Shown piece by piece: positions 60,281 through 64,000 of a stretch of 64,000 nt of DNA. This stretch comes from DATHRK01 sp035465395 (GTDB taxonomy: Bacteria > Gemmatimonadota > Gemmatimonadetes > Longimicrobiales > RSA9). Within the stretch, counting starts at the first letter, position 1, and each line of letters begins with the position of its first letter. The translations under genes were made by a program, and so were the position numbers. The stretch covers positions 121,239 through 185,238 of the forward strand of contig DATHRK010000046.1 in the NCBI GenBank assembly GCA_035465395.1, given 5' to 3'. Under the pieces are notes generated by a model, which ran no database searches, had not been told where the DNA came from, and saw only the letters and a list, made by a program, of their open reading frames with translations.

Positions 60281-61990
60281 CTACAGCGCGCGCAGGAACC
60301 GGGGCGCCGCCCGGTGGTTCGTGGCCTGCTCGAACGCGTACGCGATCCGGATCAGCGTCGGCTCGCTCCACGGAGCGCCGAAGAACGAGATCCCTACGGG
60401 CAGGCCGTGCACCCGGCCCGCGGGCACCGTGATGTTCGGGTAGCCGGAGATGGCCGCGGGCGAGGACGAGCTGACGGAGAAATTGTCACCGTTCACCAGA
60501 TCGGTGACCCACGCGGGGCCTCCTGTCGGCCCGATCAGCGCGTCGAGGCGCTGGTCGCGGATCACGGCGCCGAGCCCCTCCGGTCCCGCGAGGCGTCGAG
60601 CCGTGTCGCGGGACTCGATGTACTCGGCGCTGTCCAGCCCGCCCTTCTCCTGCGCCTGGATCAGCAGCTCCTGCCCGAACCACGGCATGGCCTCGTCGGC
60701 GTGCGCCTCGTTCCAGGCGATGACCTCCTCCAGCGTGCTCACCGGGGCCGCCCCGCCCATCGCCGCAAGCCAGTCGTTCACCCCCGCCTTGAACTCGTAG
60801 AGCAGCACCTGGAACGACGGGCCGTTGATGTCGGTGCGGTGGGGAATCTCCACCGGGTCAATGACCTCGGCGCCGCCGTCCTTCAGCGCCTGGATGGCGT
60901 CCTCCATCAGCGCGTCGACCTCGGTGTGGCGCTCGAAGTAGTCACGCACGACGCCGATGCGCGCGCCCGCGAGGCCGCCCGCGTCCAGATACTGGGTGTA
61001 GTCGGTCTCGGCGTGGGTCTGGCTGTCCGCCGTACGCGGATCGTCGGGGTCCACGCCGGTGAGCGCGCCCAGGACCATGGCCGCGTCGCGGACCGTCCGC
61101 GCCATCGGGCCGGCGGTATCCTGCGCCTCCGCGATCGGCACGATCAGGCTGCGGCTCACGAGCCCGACCGTCGGCTTGATGCCGACCAGGCCGTTGGCCG
61201 AGGAAGGGCAGACGATCGAGCCGTTGGTCTCGGTTCCGATCGCCGCGGCGCACAGTGACGCCGACGCCGCGGCCCCCGAGCCGGACGATGAGCCGCACGG
61301 ATTGCGGTCCAGCACGTACGGATTGAGGCATTGTCCACCGCGGCCGCTCCAGCCGCTGGAGGAACGGGTCGAGCGGAAGTTCGCCCACTCGCTGAGGTTC
61401 GCCTTGCCGAGGAGGATCGCGCCGGCGGAGCGCAGCCGCTGCGCCACGAACGAGTCGCGCGGGCTGATCGTCCCCGCCAGCGCGAGCGCCCCGGCGGTCG
61501 TCTGCATCCGGTCCGCCGTGGCGATGTTGTCCTTCACCAGAATGGGGATGCCGTGCAGGGGGCCCCTCACCTCCCCGTTGCGCCGCTCCTCGTCCAGCCG
61601 CTGGGCGACCCTGATCGCATCGGGGTTGGTCTCGATCACCGAGCGGAGCGCCGGGCCGCCGCGGTCGATCGCTTCGATACGGTCCAGGTAAAGGCGCACC
61701 AGGTCCACGCTCGACCACTGCCCCGACTCGAGCCCTCCGCGCAGGTCGGCGATGCCGATCTCGTCCAGCTCGAACGGGTCGACCGGGAACGCCTCGGGGC
61801 TGGCGCGTCGCGCGGGGCCGCCGGCGGTGTCGGTCGAAGCGGCCCCGTCGCCGTTCTGATTCGACGTCGGCTCGAAGGAGCAGCCCGCGCCGCTCCAGGC
61901 GAGGGCGCCGGCCGCGGCGCCGTAGGAGACGAAGCGCCGACGCGTGAGGTCTGGCGATCCAGGGTTCGGCGACTCGTTGCGAGCGCTCAT
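60281..61990 (-). CDS. Amidase (amidase signature family), exported lipoprotein
   Basis: 569 aa. Leader DLTRRRFVSYGAAAGALAWS, then GAGCSFEP: a Tat-like RRRF motif with a lipobox. The amidase signature triad is present: Lys153 in HGIPILVKDNIATADRM, the cis-Ser region NPCGSSSGSGAAASASLC and the nucleophile Ser in GTETNGSIVCPSSANGLVG. GPMARTVRDAAMVLGALTG and GLPVGISFFGAPWSEPTLI complete the fold. Substrate is an unknown amide. ATG at 61990. Confidence 0.95.
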   Translation of the reverse strand: MSARNESPNPGSPDLTRRRFVSYGAAAGALAWSGAGCSFEPTSNQNGDGAASTDTAGGPARRASPEAFPVDPFELDEIGIADLRGGLESGQWSSVDLVRLYLDRIEAIDRGGPALRSVIETNPDAIRVAQRLDEERRNGEVRGPLHGIPILVKDNIATADRMQTTAGALALAGTISPRDSFVAQRLRSAGAILLGKANLSEWANFRSTRSSSGWSGRGGQCLNPYVLDRNPCGSSSGSGAAASASLCAAAIGTETNGSIVCPSSANGLVGIKPTVGLVSRSLIVPIAEAQDTAGPMARTVRDAAMVLGALTGVDPDDPRTADSQTHAETDYTQYLDAGGLAGARIGVVRDYFERHTEVDALMEDAIQALKDGGAEVIDPVEIPHRTDINGPSFQVLLYEFKAGVNDWLAAMGGAAPVSTLEEVIAWNEAHADEAMPWFGQELLIQAQEKGGLDSAEYIESRDTARRLAGPEGLGAVIRDQRLDALIGPTGGPAWVTDLVNGDNFSVSSSSPAAISGYPNITVPAGRVHGLPVGISFFGAPWSEPTLIRIAYAFEQATNHRAAPRFLRAL

Positions 61991-62211
61991 GCGCGCGACT
62001 CCTGTTGGGGATCCGGGCGGGGTCGAAGGGCGACATGATAGGCGATACGGGACGCCGATGCTCGCAGCCGTGGCGCTTCCGCCGGCCCTGCGTGTTGCTC
62101 CCGCGGACCGTCGGAGGTGCTGGTCCCCGGACGGCCGGACCCGCGAGCCGGCCATCCTGGCCGACTGGCGGAACCGGTCGTAGCTGCCGGCCGGGGGTCT
62201 CGGCGGATCGA

Positions 62212-62511
62212 CTACGCCTCCACCCTGTAGATCTCGCGGCGCCCGCGGATGATGTGCTCGTGGTAGCCCTGCATGGCCGCCTGCGCGTCGGGGTTGGACA
62301 TGACCTCTTCCTCGAGGGCCATCGCGGCATCCACGCTGTCGTACTCGCGCTCCAGCACCAGCGTCCAGAAGTCCTCGCCCGCGACGTCGGTGTACAGGCG
62401 GAAGGGGTCGTGCCCCATCGCCTGCATGACCTCGCCGAGAGCCTTGAACTTCGAGACGAGCGCGCCGACCTGGCCCGCCCGGCAGTTGAGAACCTCCCGA
62501 ATCATCACCAT
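62212..62511 (-). CDS. Small dimeric alpha-beta barrel-like protein
   Basis: 99 aa. MVMIREVLNCRAGQVGALVS, KFKALGEVMQAMGHDPFRLY, DFWTLVLEREYDSVDAAMAL, SNPDAQAAMQGYHEHIIRG. The layout (I-R-E-V, then V-x-x-F-x-x-L, D-F-W-T-L-V, H-I-x-x-x-R-R-E-I-Y) fits the NIPSNAP/ABM type barrel. Function unknown. GAGGAGG lies 4 nt before ATG 62511. An in-frame ATG at 62505 is also possible. It is 41 bp downstream of the membrane protein gene. Confidence 0.7.
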   Translation of the reverse strand: MVMIREVLNCRAGQVGALVSKFKALGEVMQAMGHDPFRLYTDVAGEDFWTLVLEREYDSVDAAMALEEEVMSNPDAQAAMQGYHEHIIRGRREIYRVEA

Positions 62512-62552
62512 GAATCCTCCTCGTAGAGAGAAAGGGACGACCTACGTACGAT

Positions 62553-63137
62553 CTACCACGCGCCCAGAACTCCGAGCTGGCTGGAGACCCAGAGGACGGT
62601 AACCGAGAAGACGGCGATCGCGTTGGCGCGCTGGACGCTGCGTCGCCGAGCGTACATTCCGACGGCCGCGGCCGCCAGCCAGAACCCTACCAACAGCAGG
62701 TACTCGGGACGGGAGCCCCAATCCGTGCCCTTGATGAACGTATCGACGACATCGAGCACCACGACGAGCAGGAAGGCCGCGAAGAACCATTTGCGGCCTC
62801 CCATGAAGTAGTCGAAGCTGTCGTCGACGCCTTCCATGTCGCGGGGGACGAGCACGACGGCCAGAACGTACATCGCGATGGCGTACCAGACGACGAAGAG
62901 GTAGAGGCCGAAGGTCCACGCCACGCCGGCCCCCTGGAGCTTGAACTCGGCCCACCAGATGGTGACCAGCCACTGGAGCACGAGCCCGGCCCAGAACAGG
63001 TACGTGGCCTCCAAGACGATGGGACGGCCGTGCCCGCGCAGGCGGTGGACGGCCGAACCGAACGCCGAGAGGATGTGCGTCACCCCCAGGCCGATGATGA
63101 TGGAGACCAGCACCATGACGTATTCGAAGTGTCCCAT
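62553..63137 (-). CDS. Multi-pass membrane protein of unknown function
   Basis: 194 aa with about six helices: VMVLVSIIIGLGVTHILSAF, LFWAGLVLQWLVTIWWAEF, FGLYLFVVWYAIAMYVLAVV, FFAAFLLVVVLDVVDTFIKG, YLLLVGFWLAAAAVGMYA, AIAVFSVTVLWVSSQLGVLG. No transport or enzyme motif. ATG at 63137 with GGGAG upstream. It pairs with the barrel-like gene that follows on the same strand. Confidence 0.8.
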   Translation of the reverse strand: MGHFEYVMVLVSIIIGLGVTHILSAFGSAVHRLRGHGRPIVLEATYLFWAGLVLQWLVTIWWAEFKLQGAGVAWTFGLYLFVVWYAIAMYVLAVVLVPRDMEGVDDSFDYFMGGRKWFFAAFLLVVVLDVVDTFIKGTDWGSRPEYLLLVGFWLAAAAVGMYARRRSVQRANAIAVFSVTVLWVSSQLGVLGAW

Positions 63138-63260
63138 AGTCTCCCTGCATGAGGGTGCGGCGGCCTATCGAAGTGCTTTCGGCATCATCCTGCGCGGAAC
63201 GCCCTCGCGATGCCAACCGTTGCGCCGGACCGGGCGTCGTTGCACGCGCCCGAGGCTCCG

Positions 63261-63368
63261 CTAGCTACCCAGCAAGCGGCGCACGATCAGCGACCACGTC
63301 AGCCCGATACCGAGCACGTATCCGGCGAGGATCACGTGGAAACGGCGGGACTTGGCAGGGGCAGGCAC
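63261..63368 (-). CDS. Possible 35-aa single-helix membrane peptide
   Basis: From a GTG at 63368: PAPAKSRRFHVILAGYVLGI, then GLTWSLIVRRLLGS. A basic start, a clear membrane helix and a basic end form a plausible small membrane protein. It overlaps the first 17 bp of the glycine-zipper gene on the other strand. No ribosome site is visible, so the support is composition only. Confidence 0.3.
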   Translation of the reverse strand: MPAPAKSRRFHVILAGYVLGIGLTWSLIVRRLLGS

Positions 63369-63654
63369 CGGCGCGCTGGTCGGCGCGGCGTTGGGCCCGG
63401 TCGGATCGGCGATAGGCGCCGTCATCGGCGGGATCGCCGGCGCGAAGGCCAGCGATGAGATCGCCGAGGCCGTGAACCCCACCGAGTACGACGCCTACTG
63501 GCACCGCGAGTACAAGAACGCCGACTACTACAACGCCGACTACACGTGGGACGACTACGCTCCCGCGTACGGCCTCGGCTACCACGGCAAGCGCGGCTTC
63601 GCCGACCGTACGTTCGACGACGTGGAAGGCGACTTCGACCCCGACGGGAGGTAA
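63352..63654 (+). CDS. Glycine-zipper protein, N terminus uncertain
   Basis: Up to 100 aa. The first 40 residues are a glycine zipper (GALVGAALGPVGSAIGAVIG, GIAGAKASDEI) that probably inserts into a membrane. The tail is Asp/Tyr-rich: NPTEYDAYWHREYKNADYYN, YTWDDYAPAYGLGYHG, RTFDDVEGDFDP. This pairing is common in small proteins of unknown function. The only start is a TTG at 63352 with no good ribosome site, and homologues usually have a longer N terminus. A terminator follows at 63693. Confidence 0.7.
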   Translation: MAGAGTGALVGAALGPVGSAIGAVIGGIAGAKASDEIAEAVNPTEYDAYWHREYKNADYYNADYTWDDYAPAYGLGYHGKRGFADRTFDDVEGDFDPDGR

Positions 63655-63692
63655 GGGAGAGCCCTCCAGCCCGGAGGTTCTCACACCGTACG

Positions 63693-63729
63693 AAAGGGGT
63701 CGCCGGCGCGTCTGCCAGCGACCCCTTTT
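63693..63729 (+). terminator. Rho-independent terminator
   Basis: AAAGGGGTCGC (63693-63703) pairs with GCGACCCCTTT (63718-63728), followed by a T-run and TTCAAAT. It ends the glycine-zipper transcript. Confidence 0.85.
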
Positions 63730-63831
63730 CAAATCGCAGGGCGAGACCACGGCGCGTCACCTGACGGACAGGAATCGGGTTGTGGCAAGCAGCACGGAAA
63801 CGGCAACGACGAGTGTCGATAGCCTGTCGGG

Positions 63832-64000
63832 TCAACCGTCGGCGGCGCTGCGCGACGTCCTCAGTTGCCCCACAAGCGCGCTCACCGCCGCGATCACCTC
63901 CTCCGGATGCTCCCACGGAATCCCGTGACCCGACTCCTCGAGCAGCCGGTACTCACCCCGCGTAGACCTCGCGGCGATCTCCCGCTGGCCGGCCTCGATA
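63832..64000 (-). CDS. C-terminal end of an alpha/beta hydrolase, 5' part outside the window
   Basis: 56 residues are visible, running in from the right edge to a stop at 63832. IEAGQREIAARSTRGEYRLL, then EESGHGIPWEHPEEVIAAVS: the S-G-H-x-x-P segment places the catalytic His of an alpha/beta hydrolase, and P-E-E-V-x-x-A-V is the usual final helix. The substrate cannot be judged. Confidence 0.75.
   Translation of the reverse strand, partial: IEAGQREIAARSTRGEYRLLEESGHGIPWEHPEEVIAAVSALVGQLRTSRSAADG

Overview
The window is GC-rich bacterial DNA whose genes are packed with 4-bp start/stop overlaps. The mix of genes points to Gemmatimonadota or a close relative: a clade II (Sec-type) nitrous oxide reductase, TolB-propeller/amidohydrolase fusions, DUF6090-like proteins, several DinB proteins, and a giant NAD-glutamate dehydrogenase. 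The phylum is an inference from gene content, because the window holds no rRNA or tRNA gene that I can see.

Layout. 1-18.1 kb is housekeeping and repair: a cut-off sodium:solute symporter, a nucleotidyltransferase, an AddB/AddA-like nuclease-helicase pair coupled to a CYTH protein and an alpha/beta hydrolase, a 1671-aa glutamate dehydrogenase and a DEAD-box helicase. 18.2-23.7 kb carries small stress or unknown genes (beta-barrel protein, DinB proteins, CsbD), an ArsC-fold protein without its cysteine, a CoA transferase and a proline dehydrogenase. 23.8-27 kb is a sigma-factor operon with a single-pass membrane partner and a HEAT-repeat protein. 27.0-28.8 kb is the richest non-coding part: a terminator, four tandem palindromic repeats, and a c-di-GMP-I (GEMM) riboswitch with its own terminator upstream of a secreted protein gene. 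It is followed by a TadG-like gene and a lipoprotein with copper-monooxygenase-like histidine motifs.

31.5-53.5 kb holds a stress and respiration region. DUF5335, universal stress, haem-binding and DUF302 genes lead into a five-gene operon built by 4-bp overlaps: a membrane-anchored multihaem cytochrome with 20 haem-binding motifs, a 39-aa peptide with one CXXCH, a TPR lipoprotein, a cytochrome c lipoprotein and a flavin-binding protein. A ba3-type oxygen reductase (cbaD, cbaB, cbaA) follows, then a degenerate histidine kinase with an intact response regulator, and a PAS-GAF kinase. Converging on these is a nos operon transcribed leftward: cupredoxin, nosZ, a nosB-like gene, a lipoprotein gene, nosD, nosF and nosY. 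An Rrf2/NsrR-like regulator gene with three cysteines lies just upstream of it. Together these suggest a cell that respires oxygen at low tension and N2O, with Fe-S/NO and two-component control. Neither nosR nor nosL is present here.

52.2-64 kb is mostly hydrolytic and accessory: a P1-family aminopeptidase, a propeller-amidohydrolase, a frameshifted DUF6090-like pseudogene with an intact paralogue nearby, cysteine synthase, an amidase, two small unknowns, a glycine-zipper protein and the end of an alpha/beta hydrolase.
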